NCBI GenBank assembly: GCA_019722365.1
Contig: JADFUC010001868.1
Span: forward strand, 248,001 to 312,000
Reading direction: 5' to 3'
From: Lithospermum erythrorhizon
Lineage: Eukaryota > Streptophyta > Magnoliopsida > Boraginales > Boraginaceae
Length of the DNA stretch: 64,000 nt
The position numbers and the translations under genes are program-made. This document shows positions 35,547 through 49,159 of this stretch, piece by piece (within the stretch, counting starts at the first letter, position 1; the number at the start of each line of letters is the position of its first letter). The notes beneath the pieces were generated by a model. That model saw only the letters and a program-made list of their open reading frames with translations, did not search any database and was not told the DNA's origin.

Positions 35547-37207
35547 CGCCTATATTATTAATTGAAAATATTTAGTAATTGAATTGAGGGATTATTATTC
35601 AATTCAAGGAATTGAATTGGGCCCAATAACCAGGGTCCAGTAATATATTCTTTGGACCTAATACATCAAATTGCCTACCACTCTAAAAATTGAAAAATAA
35701 AATCATTGATAGACCGAATATCTAAATCTTTAGTGGTACTTTTTATAAATATTGAAATAAAAAATTTGTTCAATTATATATAACGCAATATTTTAAATAC
35801 TTTTTGTTGAGGCAAAAAACGACGGTAATTTATCTCACCAACCAAAGTCCGATCATTTATCTCTCTACCAATCCAAGACTTCAGGTAAGTGCCACGGTCT
35901 CTTCAACTTTCCGACCGGTGATCTCCCAACATAACCTGTAAACCCAACCTGGCGTGATGTTCCCGGAAGGGTCTCCTCTGGCGTCTAAGTTAGAACAAGT
36001 TGTGAGACCGGTCAGATCCGACATAAAATGAAATAAAGACGACAATCATATGAACAACCGTTTGCAATGCGATATCTTTGTTACGACGATGTTATTTCCT
36101 TAAACCGTGGTGACAACCGATGGCTCATGAATATGGTACTGGATGTTGAAATATGTCAAGTTCATCATTGCAATTTAAATATACATCTCAGAAACGCTAT
36201 TACCCAAGCAATAGACAGTGATGTAGACTCCGACGCCTGGTAGTTGTTTTATGCCAATTACTAAAGGGAACGGTAAATAATATTTGATCAAATTTTAATA
36301 AAGCATTTAAAACAGAATTATTGGGATGGATGCGTACACTTATAATAAAGCATCTGGGACGGTAAAGTTTACCTGGCTTTCCATTAAGCGAGATATATTA
36401 GAGCTTGGCTAACATCATATATATTTTTTCTTCTTCCATTTTACAACCTTAGACATTTCAGATAAATTTTGTTTCGGGAGTGTAACACCTATTATTATCA
36501 TACATTAATATTCACAAACCATAACAAATGCAACGAACACAATACCATCACTTTATTACGAACGCCCCTCCTCACCATTATTAATGATCACCAAATTTCC
36601 TTAACACTTTTGAACGATATCAAATGAAAAAATATAAAAAATTATGAGACAAATAATAATATTATACCCTTTGTTAAAAACTCGAAAATTTTGGTTGGCT
36701 TCTTGTTGCAGTATTTGTGTTTTATTATAGTTTTAGGCCTTTTGTGTGGTTGCATGTCAAAAAGTTTCTTTTACCAATATATCTTTATGTTGGTAGTTGC
36801 CAGTTGGTGCAGAAGAAAACAGTACTTTGGAGATCTCTTTCTAAATTGATCTCTTTTATCAGTTGAAAATAACAAGCAAGTTGAGCTACTTGAATGCTTC
36901 TGTAATAATTCCAATTTTGAAGTTCATCATTACTTCACTTCAGTACAGGCGTATGATATCAATATCAAAACAAGCATTGCTTATTTACATGGCCTAATGC
37001 ATGTATATCTATTTCTAATTACTCTATCAATGTTAATAAAGAAAGACGAGTAATTTTGACACTCCAAATTTGATATTCTACGGTCTTCTAGATCGCATAA
37101 TTACTCTACTGCATATTTATATTGTTACAAACTTATCGTAGTTCATACTACAATAATACACGTATGAATTACTATCAAAGTTATTAATGATCACTGCTAG
37201 CATAATT
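35547..37207. other. Intergenic with a GC-richer unrecognised block
   Basis: The promoter of the G-patch gene is adjacent. A block at about 35,860-36,240 is clearly richer in GC than its surroundings (TTTCCGACCGGTGATCTCCC, GGTCAGATCCGACA, GACTCCGACGCCTGGTAG) but has no long ORF. It looks like the relic of an inserted element, family unknown. The rest is AT-rich without genes. Confidence 0.4.
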
Positions 37208-38336
37208 TTATCCGACTAATATATTATTAGTAGCTACTTTTGTTGGCTTCCTCTTGTGGCTCATTATTCTCAAGCTTTGCTTCAGTATGTCCACTTCCCT
37301 CTCTCTTTTAGACTCTCTCTGCTCCATGGAAACAAGTTGGGCTTCAAGAATCTCAATTGTTTCTTCTTTGGCTTTTAGCTGCTTCTCCATCTCTTTCACT
37401 GTACAACAATCTTCCTCTGCTGTTAAGTACACTGTTTCTCCTGAATAACAACAAAAAATGAACTCCAAATTTAATCTATCCCTCTAAAAACAACTTGAAA
37501 TAATTCTTCTAGAAAGATTCTACAGTATCTAAAGATTAGATATTGTTCCTCCAATGATTATTATACCAAGTACTTCGTGACTAGTGACAAACTATATGAT
37601 CAGATTTATAAGTAAACATCTCTTGTAAAATACTGTATAAACTAACAAAAAATTCTACAAGAATCCAAACCTCCATTTCCTCTCCCCACCCCGAAGAGGT
37701 TGTTGTGTAACAACTCAAATAATGAGAGGTTAGATGATAAATCTACATCAATGATTTTTTCATTCAACAATTTTTATAACGACGACGTCCTTTTGGTATT
37801 TTGGACATTTATACTAATAAATAACGAGTGGAGTGTCATTATTGATTATGATGGAAAAATTATTGCGCTATTGGTATATAATTACAAGTAGAATGTTGGT
37901 TCATACCTTGACTAGTCTTGTGAATAAGATTATCAAGCTCAAACTTGACTGCAAAATAAAGCTCTTTCCATTTCTCCATAGTTTCATCTCTTCTAATAAC
38001 TCTGTCCTCTTCCATCACATTCTGCAACTCATTATTATTATTCTCAGTTGTTCCAAATCTTCCATCAAAACAATCCAACTTTTTCCTCATCTTCTTTATT
38101 TCCCCTTTCAATTTTCTTCTCTCCTTTCTCCATTCATTTTCTTTAATAGCAAAAACCATCAATTCTCTCTCAAATGCTTCTCTCTCACTTTCCCTTAAAC
38201 ACATAATTTCATTAATCTCACTTTCTAAATGCCTAACCTTATTTTTCAACCCTCTAACAACTCTCTCACTTGCATGATTCTTCTCCTTAACATGCAAATT
38301 CCCCATTCTTATTTTTCTTTTTTTTAGTGAGTTCAC
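37208..38336 (-). CDS. Coiled-coil protein of unknown function, two exons
   Basis: Exon 1 is 38336-37907 and exon 2 is 37440-37208, joined across a 466-bp GT-AG intron (junction HKTSQ-G-ETVYL), 220 aa. The sequence is highly charged: a basic start (MNSLKKRKIRM), long heptad-compatible Glu/Lys/Arg segments (RHLESEINEIMCLRESERE, KEMEKQLKAKEETIEILEAQL) and a basic tail (SHKRKPTKVA). This predicts two coiled coils separated by an Asn-rich linker (TENNNNELQ). There is no signal peptide or membrane segment. An alternative start is the Met at residue 11. Resembles uncharacterised plant coiled-coil proteins; no function can be assigned. Confidence 0.82.
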
Positions 38337-40125
38337 TTAAGAAAACATATGTGTGTAATGAAGTGTGGGAGAACATTGAGTATATAAATTATGTTAGGAG
38401 GCTCCTCCATTAATGTGAACTGGACTGAGGGAATATCTACTATTAGTGTCGTTTTGAACTCAATAATTAATGAGACTATTGAAAGACTCGTGAAAGTTGA
38501 TTGGTAGTGTGTATGGAGTAGCCCAGTAGGGACCATGACATGCAAACTAATTGAGATCGACCTCGACAACAATAAATGATCTCAACTAAACACTATCTTC
38601 GTCTGATAAAGATTGTCCAATTTATTTTCAAAGATAAAAAATAACAATCTTTCAAATATTAATTTATATACATAATTTTAATTTGAATAGAATTATTTAT
38701 ATTTATAACAAAATACATTAAAATATATATTACAGAATATAATTTAATATATTTTCATGAAATTGTATTTAACACTTTAAAATATACTCTCTTCATCCCT
38801 AAATCATAATCACATTTGACTTTACTACCCCCAAGCATACCCACTTAAAAAACTTAAATATCTTTAATTCTACATTTAAAAATTATAAAATATATTTCAA
38901 AAATTTATATCAAACAAAACTAATAAGATTTACATAATTATATTATTTATTATCTACTAATACACTTAAGGACGTAATTTTTGAAAGTTTATTTAAAAAA
39001 TTAAAATACGAAGATAATTGCGATGAAACGAAATCAAAAACTTATAAAATGTTGAGGGAATATGGGCAAGGTCACATGCTAAAGGTTATGTGGAGCGTGG
39101 ATGAATGATGATGGATAGAATTAGCTTAGCGACTAGTCTCGATGATCTTTTTGTCACCATATGAATAAAATTTATTAGCATGGAACTTGGTCCTACCATA
39201 CATCTAATCTCTCGAGTCCATGTCCCAATTTTATGAATTAAATTTCACGGGTTTTATCACTTTTATGTAAAGCTCAAGTATTGCCACTCATAGCCTAATC
39301 ATTTTCAATCGCAAATAATTTAATAGTGAGAGTCATGGTTTGTATTGATAAAACAACATGTTTGACTTAGTAATGTTATGGATTACTTTATGTATTCTTA
39401 ACATAATACTCCGTATCATAGATAAAACTTTACATATTTTTTATATGATATCAAAATTGAATCTTCATTATAACTATGTGATTAAAGAACCATTATATTT
39501 TGTCATGTAATTAAATTTTAAAAGCGAATATTTGTTTCTTCAGATACACCAAGTGATGAAGTTTGAACCATCCACCTTTATTTTACAAGTACTTCATCCC
39601 TTACATCAAATCCCACCTAGGAATTGTTCATTTGAGGTCAATTAACTTGTTTTGAAAAACTATCTAATAATTTAATTCGAGAAATATTTTAAGGCTAATT
39701 GTACTTATTTAATTTCAACTATCACTTTATTTTCACTGTACTTTAAATCCATGCGTTTTTCTAATATAGTCCTCAGACTATTCTTCTTTTCCTAAGCATT
39801 GCCCTGAACTCGTTTTTACATTACGAGGGTAGAAAATGGAACTACACAATTATTAGATTTTATAGGCTCATTTTAAAATAATTTAATACGCTTTTGTTTT
39901 TTATAATTAATACATAATTTTCAATTTTGCCCCCCTTCTTCTCCCCACTGAATGGAATATTATTATATGCATAACTTGAATAAAATTCAAATAAACATAT
40001 AATAGGAACACTTAAACAAATAGTAACACTTACATTGACGCCAAATGAAGACTACAAATAAATCTTTCCTAAGCCTTAACAAAGAATCCAACCATGCGAC
40101 TTCAAAAATAAGGCTCTGCCATTAA
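38337..40125. other. Intergenic, AT-rich, repeat remnants
   Basis: The promoter of the coiled-coil gene is at the left. At about 38,590-38,770 there is a weak copy of the repeat from the PRP19 introns (AACAATCTTTCAAATATTAA then TTTTAATTTGAATAGAATTA). The sequence at 40,110-40,125 (GGCTCTGCCATTAA) resembles a minus-strand Copia primer-binding site next to the LTR that follows. No gene seen. Confidence 0.4.
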
Positions 40126-41062
40126 TGAAAATTATGCATATTTTAATAAAACTTAAATAAATAACATACCAGATCAATTAAATTGTTATAATCATCGTAT
40201 CTAAATTATATATCAATATATAAATATCATAATACTCTATAGTGCAACCGATTAAATCTACCAACAAATTTCTTTCACGTACTAACACTAATTCCAATTT
40301 GGCAGAAGATCACACAGTGTAATACCTTCAAGCAATCTACATCAGTGGGGTTGAACTTACATTTGAGTCTTCTAAAATACATAGGTATTTGGATGAATAA
40401 TCAAAGTAGAACTTTCAAGTTCTACACTTGAAGAACTCGGCTATCTCACAAGCGGGAAGTGGGGGATTGAGTAGGTGATTAGGTTTTCTTATGTTATGAA
40501 AACCTAATACATCCCTTTTTTATATAACCTTTCACTAATAAACCTAAGAGTCCAACCGAATAGTTAATGAACTGCCTGCTTAATTTAAACTAACCCGTTA
40601 AGAAAATACTACTAACGAGTTATTAACAAGCTCAAATAACTATTTAATTAATTAAACTATCAAGTTAATTAATTCAAGTTCATCCAATTAATATTTTACA
40701 TTATCAATGTAAAATTTCCGATTGAGAATTTTATTGATTACAATCAATTTCTCAATTTACCAAATATAGTTTAATTTTATACATGAAATATAATTCAACG
40801 CCACTGTATGTGTGTGACCTTTCCGGGTTTAGATAATAGTAGTTGTATAATAACATAATTGACTATTATTATTATAACGATTATGCAATGGTATCTAGCA
40901 ATTTGGCATAATCGGTATTATCATGAGAACCCGACTAAAAATTATCAAGTATTAAACACTTAGTTTTAGTAATCACATTTAACTAAACTAGTAAATGAAT
41001 TTCGCTAACAATCATTACAATGGCATAATTATTGGAAACCAATATTCATTGATTTCCAAACA
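40126..41062 (-). repeat. Copia LTR, left copy (3' LTR of the minus-strand element)
   Basis: 937 bp beginning TGAAAATTATGCAT and ending TTTCCAAACA. It matches the split copy at 47,884-47,957 plus 58,841-61,263 over most of its length. The central words CTGTATGTGTGTGACC and GGGTTTAGATAATAGTAG are also partly present at 10.4 kb. Confidence 0.72.
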
Positions 41063-41934
41063 CTTCTACTTGCCCTTGGACGACATTTACAATTCCTTTA
41101 TCCACGATCTCTAGTCATGTGTTAACTATAAGAAGCGTGGTCATGAAACACCCACGACTTTATTTACCTCGAAATGAACTCCGATCAAAGAACTATGGCA
41201 TCCCCTAAACCAATTAGTCCCAACACTCATTGAGAGGCCTAAGATCTACCTGGTATATCAAGGATGGATAAATTCCTTATAATATATCAACATCTACTGC
41301 TATACTTACCGTGTCACCTAACATATGCCGTTATGATCCCCATTTAAGGCAGACGTTTGACATAGTCAAAGCACTCAACTCATATAACATAGATAGTTAT
41401 ATACGCATGTCTAAGAATTATCTTAACAGTTCTAAGCAAACATCATAGGACTCAAATATACATATCTTCTATGATTTCAAACCAGCTCCTCAGTTATACA
41501 AACTGACAACCCATAAGATTTATTAGACTTACAAGCTCTCATGATCCAAGAAAATTGGTCATCAATCAATCACTATGTCAGAAGTCCCAAACCATCAAGA
41601 TCCGACGAGGAAAGTTTTGGCTATCTTACTTGCACGCTGTTAGGTTCTATCATTAACACTACAAAGTTGCCTCTCTAGAAACTACAGACTTTGTCTTGAG
41701 ATTTATTATTTCAAACAACTGTGAAATAATAAATGAGTATACGAATGAATTACGCATTCATATATTACAGTTAACAATCAGATTGTAAAACAATAATTAC
41801 ATTGTCAAATCAATTGTTTAACTTATTCCAGAAAGTAAATGAACTAGCTCCCATCAAGCCTTAATCGAACCTTTACATTGTTCAGCTTTATTCGATCTCA
41901 TAAAAATCAAACTTTACTTAATTCACAAAAGAAT

Positions 41935-42290
41935 ATACCAACTCCGAGATGCTTGCTCAAATCCACGTGATCCTTAATCTGTACGAACTTTAGGTCCTTT
42001 TAGGACACGAAGTTCTCAAGACAATTATTACAATCACGTCCTTAACTAGAAGGCTACTTAGAAGTAGTCTTGGCGTCCATATGCTCTGGCCTCAACCATG
42101 GAATCAATCTATTTACTCAAGATTATCCTGATATAGTTCATATACAAATTGCAGTTTAAACGGGATCTAAGTCTTTACCATAAGCTTTGTCTTGAAACTG
42201 TGATTACTATCCTGGGTCCGCTTTCTTTCCTCAAATACCCACTTACACAAAGGTCTAACCCCACTAGTTAAGCTGCACAAGGACAAACCT
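41935..42290 (-). pseudogene. Copia reverse-transcriptase remnant
   Basis: Read on the minus strand, pieces follow the order of a Copia RT: TSGVRPLCKWVFEERK (the conserved G-KPIGCKWVFK-type entry), then HSFKTKLMVKT (family K-RLVAKG), then EHMDAKTTS (family QMDVKTAFLN), then FVQIKDHVDLSKHLGVGIF (family KLKKSIYGLKQASRSWN). Stops and frameshifts occur between them. The surrounding 41.1-45.3 kb presumably holds the rest of pol, too decayed to place integrase with confidence (a possible GAG-preintegrase trace HISKG is near 43,130). Confidence 0.7.
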
Positions 42291-45200
42291 CATTTTAGTA
42301 ACATTACCAACACATCTATCTTATTAAATGCATATTCTTTAATAACATTACCAACAATATAAATTGACTGGTAATGTTGTAATACTGAGTTCAAGCTTCT
42401 TTAGTTTACTCTCCGAGTATACTAGACTCAGCCCCATTCATGAATCACTACACTGCTAGTCTGCTACTGACAACCGTCCATGACACTATTTCACATTCGG
42501 CCTAAATAAATTTCAACAACGATCCATCTTCTTCCGAATTATACATTTCTATTCTCTTAAAATTACTACAAAACATTTTCCGAATCTGCGTGAATACCTT
42601 TAGTAAAACCCCATAATTCCTATTATGAGAATTGTCCTATGTCATGGTCGTGACGCATAACCCATGATCCTATATTTATTATACGGGGTAATCATATATT
42701 AGCATGTAATAAATTCCAACCATTCACTGGCTTTTGAGGTCCTTACTAGGAACGGACCTTTAATAAAGAGTTGTTCCTGACAATAAGAGAATCATTTCTA
42801 TCATAAATTTAATCTATCATGTATTTTATTCAATTAAGCTTCATGACGCATTATACTTAACAAGGAAACGCTATCTAAGCTATATTTCATGATCATTATA
42901 ACATACGCCATATATGTACTTAGACTTGCCAAAAGTACAAGAATCAATTCAGCATCATATCTTTCAAGGTTGTGCGGAGATTTATTTAGTACTCAATGTG
43001 TGAACATTATGTAATCAAGGCCCCACTAATTTTAAGGAACTCAAGGTTCATCTTCACTACCTTTGATTTCAATCAAAATATCAAGATGAAGATTTTAACT
43101 AATTATATCATCTCAAGTTTAAACTTGATCCTCATAGTATAATTGGTTTCCTTTATTCCCTTTTGAGATGTGAACTCCAATAACAAATGCTTTAAGTATC
43201 CATCATAACGATCATTTAAAAACATTCTTCGATCACTCACTTAAACACACATGTTGCTACCTACTCGGTAATCAATAAGGAAAATTTGAATAGACATTTA
43301 TAGTCAACCAATGAATATGTTCAACATGGTCAAAACCAAATGTTTGATTCATTTATGACTATATGTTCATTTAGAAAACATACTACTTAAATTTAATCAC
43401 CATCTAAAAGTAAAAATGTGAGTAAAGCTTCTATATTCGACCTCGCGGTATCTCCAGCTCTGCTTTCAATTGTGATGGTCTTAAGTCATCTATTAGAGTA
43501 TGATTTATCTATATCATCATGTCTCTTTGTATTAGCACTACAATGCATCGTGAATTCTCACATAATATCACATAACCAAGAAAGTTCTACATCGATTGAA
43601 AGCCCCCTCCAAGAGCTTGAATATATATTTATCATTTATACTTCACAATGAAGATACTATACATACAATAAATTATTATTCTATAGTAGGGTGTAAATAA
43701 CATCAAGTTTTTTCTCATATGTATACATTAATATTAATCGCAACATTGATCACGTGTTAAATTATATCTATTTCAATGACATAGTATTAACTTTTCCATA
43801 CGAGACAAAGCCTAAAGTTTGTTTTATCAAAATATAACTCTTGGAGTAGTCTCACGCTTGATTTTGAATAAATTTAATTTAATGTAAGTGCAACAACTTT
43901 TGATATATGATTTATTCCATTCATCGCTTCAACCGCATCAACAATTCTTACTTGTATCACTCAACTAGCTACACATCTAAGGTGTAATGGAAATTACTTT
44001 GGTATACAAAATTGAAAGATTTTATCCATGTGTTTTAGCTTACATCTAAACACACCTTACTTGTATCTTATCAAGTACGGTTTTAAGATTAGAATTGATG
44101 TTCCCCATTCCTCTGATAATACATTACCGTGTCGATGATACTTTAATCTGTAACCCGATAGTATTTATACGATTTTACCCATACTCTTATCAATTTAATG
44201 TATCATTTAACGACTTATATCCTCGATCAATCCTAGATGTGGAACATACAAACTAAGCTAAGATTAACTCCATTATAAGTCTATAGGAGTCAATCGAAGT
44301 TTTTCTTTGCAAGATTGAACTCAAGTTCATAAAGTCATTTTCCACAAGTATTACTCAATTGTTTGTTATTTAAAACATTGGGCGTCTTTTTAAGAAGAAT
44401 AGAATAATCCTCTAATCGAAACACTGATATATGGGATGGAAATGTGTAGTGTCCATATTAAATACGATATCTCTACTCATATAGTCCAAAGAAACGGCTC
44501 AATTTCAACCATTCATGGATTATTCAAACCGGTGTGCTCTTATAACGTAGCCTACCCATCATTATGATACAGCTCACACTATCTTCTCGTGCCTTGTATT
44601 TTAATCGCTACTATACTTAATGACATGTATTGAAACGTAGATATTACTGGGCCATTTAAGATCATTCAATAGTTCTCATTTAGTTAATAAAGAGATTGAA
44701 CCAATTATTTAAAAACTTGTATGGGCGGCTAAGAGACACACATATATTAGTCTCAAGATAAAGATCATCACCTTCGAGAGATCAAAATTTAATTATCTGT
44801 CAATTATATTACATGACGTTGTTAACTCGAACTCCAAGTTCAAAGTAACGCGTCCATATGATTAATCCAAGTTTTGAAATAATTACGGTATTCATTACTT
44901 ATCTTTTATCAGCACATAACCATCTTGAATTACTTAATGAAGCTAATCGCATTAGCATGTATAAACACTATACCACAAGTTTATGAATTTTTCTTAACTG
45001 TTTTATTTCACATAATGAAGCATGCTTTAATTGGCCCAATTAACATTGAATAAAAACAGTAAATTTAGTGTGTCAATCATATAAAATGAAATATGCAATC
45101 ATAGATATGAGTTCAAAATATCTAATATATTACAAATAAATTATAAATATTATAATTGCATTTCAAATCTCACAAAAATAATAAGGTATCCAAGATTCAT

Positions 45201-45329
45201 CATGTCGTGAATCCAAACTAGCAACATTGCATAAGTATTTCAATCCCAACACAACCGTAGATTAACTAATCAATTGTGCATCACGCCACAACTCTTTATC
45301 ACTAACACTCCTACTGTGAGCGCCACCGG

Positions 45330-46212
45330 CTACTATTAGATTAACTCGATTAACTTGTGGGGTTATGAATGTTTAATAGAGTCCACATAATCTATATATT
45401 AATGGGTATGTCGGGTTAAACATAAATTAATATATTGCTAATTTCGACGAAAATATGAGTTCATACACAACAACTAAAACTAACTATAATACTTGCATTA
45501 TAACTTCCGTGGTTTAAAATATAACTTATTTAGAATATCGGGGACTAAATTAATTAAGTTGGAATTTCACCAGTTCGAACTATAATAAGAATCGACAGGC
45601 CCTAATCTTCTTTGTAATCATTATCAACATTCTACCTACCGCTTTTACGCCGCCTTTATTTTATGGATGTTGTCGGTACATTCTGTATCACTTCTACCTT
45701 TATTTCTTTTGCATTGACTATAATGGAGAAAAAATAGAGGAAGTTTTTGCCTTTAAAACTCTAGTATTCTAGAATATTTTTTAAGGATATGGAAGAGTTT
45801 CATCATTAACTCTCTAAAATCCCAAAGTAGGAATTTTGTGCCTATATAAAGCCCATGATTTTGATGAAATCAATCGTAGTTCAATTCTTCCAACTAATTT
45901 AAGAATTCCTCTCTCCCTCTCCCTTTCTAGTCGTCGACTAAGTAGTGGAAAATTCCATTGAATTTTCCTCGCCCAACCCGTACAATTTTAATATTTTAAA
46001 GAGTTCTAAAGAGTTCTCACGGAGTGCTCGCTCATACGCTAGCGTGGAACAATTTTAGAGACACCCACGCTTGATCGCTCGTATCATCCTTAGATATATT
46101 TCACGCAAATCCCGTAAGAAAGTACACACTCGTATGTTATTGTTTTATTATATTCATAGAATCTTGGTTTCGCTTGATTGTAATTGTTATTTTAATCCAG
46201 AAAACTCCAACA
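45330..46212 (+). mobile_element. Second LTR family, plus orientation, with PBS remnant
   Basis: A promoter-like LTR: a TATATAAA box at about 45,843-45,850, a C/T-rich leader (CTCTCCCTCTCCC), and the end TTTTAATCCAGAAAACTCCA then ACA. It is followed at 46,213 by AGCCGCG, which fits a primer-binding site of the TGGTATCAGAGCC type with a deletion. The reverse complement is homologous to 63,102-64,000, including ATAATCTATATATTAAT, GGTTAAACATAAATTAATAT and the TATA/leader part. No partner LTR in the same orientation is in the window. Confidence 0.65.
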
Positions 46213-46624
46213 TAGCCGCGTTAATATTTATTATCATGAAAAAATAAAAACAAATAATACGCATTCAAGAGATATATGATAATGCACTTAAAAATAAATA
46301 GACCTATTACAACACTTTAAAAGTGTAATACTAACATAAGATCCTATTTCAAGATTTTGCAAAAATATAGTCTGTATTCTTCAACTTCCTCGGAAACTTT
46401 CAAGTTTGTCAACGTCAGTTCGGGTGAAGTCATTATCTTCAATGCCTACACATACATTTATTTACTAACCCAATCCAAGATAAGCATGCCAGCTTACGGG
46501 TAAAAATAAATAAATAAATACGATTTATCTAATCGCTATTAAATCTAATAAACGATTCGCATACCGTACTTTTAATAAAATACAAAACTAGGTCATATCA
46601 ATATATCCCCTTTCCATTCTCATT

Positions 46625-46661
<37 letters not shown>

Positions 46662-47883
46662 CACATAGCATGGATTTAATAAATATATATTAAAAGGAAA
46701 GAAAATAAATCATGCAATTAATGAATATCCATGATAAGATATATATAATCAAAATTAATTGATATATATATAAAATGTGTCCAATAATTATTACAATAAT
46801 TATTTTATGCATATATAACAATATAAATACTTTAAACTAATTATATTTATTATATAATAACTAGATAATTATTATGATCATCTTTTAATAAATAAATAAC
46901 TAAAAGATTGATTATTAAAAAAGATAATCAATTTTAAATAAAATCATTTCAAATTTGGTAATTATAATTACCATAATTTAATATATGATATTTATTCATG
47001 AAAATCGAATTGAAATTACTATCATTTTCAAAAACTCAAACTGTGTTTTAAAATCTGACGCTTTTTCTAAAAACCCTACCGCACAAGCATACCACGATCG
47101 ATCACGCCCACGCACACGCGCCACCTAGCCTCTGGGATGCCGCCTTCCAACGACACTGAACCAATTTTAAAAGGTGCTCGGAAAAGCATGTACAAGGTAT
47201 GCTTGATTTTGGTAATTAATTTTCGATTTATATTTTAATTCAATTTGTTTCAAAATCGCTGAAGGCTTTTAAACTACCTAAAAATCCATTTTCACAAAAT
47301 TTTCATAATATTCTTAAATTATCCAATTTAATTTATGAAAATATGTTATGTAGAATACCTGTACTTCCAATTATTAAAACTTTATAATTTCGAAAATACA
47401 TAATAAATACTTAAAAATTCCACAAATTTTCAATCGAGAGCTCAGAATATATAGTTTCAGAAAAATTCGTTTGAGATAAAAAAGGTCGTTTAAGCCTTTT
47501 AAATATACTAATTTTTAATTAACCAATTAACATAATTATAAACCCGTTTTTTAAAAAAAAACAATTATAGTAATCATCAAAACACCAAAGATATGAAATT
47601 TTGATTTACTTGAATATATAAATACACGTATAAATATACATTTACATAAAAAAATTCATAAAATAATTGTTATAATCATATAATAATACTAGAATACTTC
47701 TACAAATTAACACATATCTATGAACACTTACAAATTAACACATCTATAACAAAAATTCAAAAATTTACATGGTATAATAATTTTATGAACACATCTATAC
47801 TATAAATTTCATATAACTATAAAACATGATTTAAAAAAATACTAGATCGATGTTATACAAATTAAACTTGCTCTTGATGTCAT
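46213..47883. other. Interior of nested retroelements, no coding part recognised
   Basis: AT-rich, with a (TA)n run at 46,629-46,659. A GC-richer strip at 47,060-47,190 (CACGCCCACGCACACGCGCC) has no ORF. This should be the interior of the plus-oriented LTR element and the 5' interior of the minus-strand Copia element, but the junction between them could not be placed. Confidence 0.4.
46629..46659. repeat. (TA)n microsatellite
   Basis: An uninterrupted alternating TA run of about 30 bp, inside retroelement-derived DNA. Confidence 0.9.
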
Positions 47884-47957
47884 TGATAAAAAATTATGCA
47901 TATTTTGAATAAAAATATAAACAAATAACATAACAGGATCAATTTAATTGTTATAAT

Positions 47958-49036
47958 TACGCGTTTATTATATAGTGTTTCGAGGCCCTAATTACGATAA
48001 ATTGACGTTATTTTTATCTTTAATCCGATATAATTTCAGACTTGTTTTCGCTTTTTATTTGAGTTTAGGCAATTATCGGTTAAAGTGAAGGAATCCTGCC
48101 CTAATCAAGATAATAGCCAGCCCACTCAAGTGCTATACGAAGCCATGATCCACGCGATTCTACTTCATCAATATTGTGCTACAGAACCTGCGTTATGGTA
48201 AGCTGTAGTAGTTATATATCTCTCAATTTGAAAAGAAGCGTTTTCATCAACTTTGTTTGTTTTCGCACACCATCGGAAGTCGGAGGTTGATTACTTTTAA
48301 TTGTTTGAATATTTTTAATTCAAGTTATTTTTATTGTTGGCGACGTAATGCTATTAATTTCATGTATTTATTTATGTCTTTTATTACGAACTAATTTATT
48401 ATTAGTCGCACTATTTACGTAATGGACGGACGATTTGATTTTCTTGGAGTTGATTTATTTCCGCCATAATTCGACATTGTGCTCACTAGTATTTAATATC
48501 TTGATATCACATTAAGTCGCTCATATAAGGATTAATTGCTAAATAGGGTTGTCATTTCATTTAATTGATAATCGTAATCATTAATGCTTCACTTACCACA
48601 GATAGACTTACGCAGGTACTTAATACATAAGTTATTAAAAGATTCCTATTTTAAGCTATCATGTAGATATAAGCTAGCTTTTAATTTAATTGTGTTAATC
48701 GGTAGTTAATATCAATCAGATAGAACGCTTTTGTTATGAATCCAATAAGTAACCCTAGTTAAATTGAACTTATTTATCCGACAAAACATGTGCTCCGACT
48801 TCAATATAAAGTACAATCCACTACTTTGCATTCAGCAAGTATTAGCTAGAATTTAATTGCTTAGTCAATTTAGTTAAGTAGTTCAAATAAAGATTTACTA
48901 TTTAATTATTAAGCACTAAGGATTAAGAAAGGCCTAGTACTTAGTATGGAATTTGTGAGACGATACTGCTCTTATTCATTATATTACTTGACACTCCACC
49001 TCGACTCGCCAATTCGAACACATAAATTCAAGCGTT
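47958..49036 (+). repeat. Athila-like 5' LTR
   Basis: Begins TACGCGTTTATTATATAG then TGTTTCGAGGCCCTAATTAC and ends near ACACATAAATTCAAGCG. It matches 57,765-58,840 in order (GAGTTTAGGCAATTATCG, TTTGTGAGACGATACTGCTC) with numerous indels. Confidence 0.85.
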
Positions 49037-49041
49037 GTTGC

Positions 49042-49060
49042 TGGGAGCGCCGTTGCCGGG
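49042..49060 (+). other. Primer-binding site of the Athila-like element
   Basis: TGGGAGCGCCGTTGCCGGG just inside the left LTR. It matches the tRNA-Asp-type site used by Athila/Tat elements apart from two extra bases. Confidence 0.75.
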
Positions 49061-49159
49061 TTCCTATACTACTAATATTAGTTTAATTTCTCGTTCCTTA
49101 ACTTAGCTGGGCGATTATATTATTTGCTTTTAGCGATTTATCTCTTCATTATATTATTG

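Noticed and set aside
43418..43651. 77-codon plus-strand ORF in the Copia interior
   Set aside because: The element's pol reads on the minus strand. This frame is its antisense shadow.
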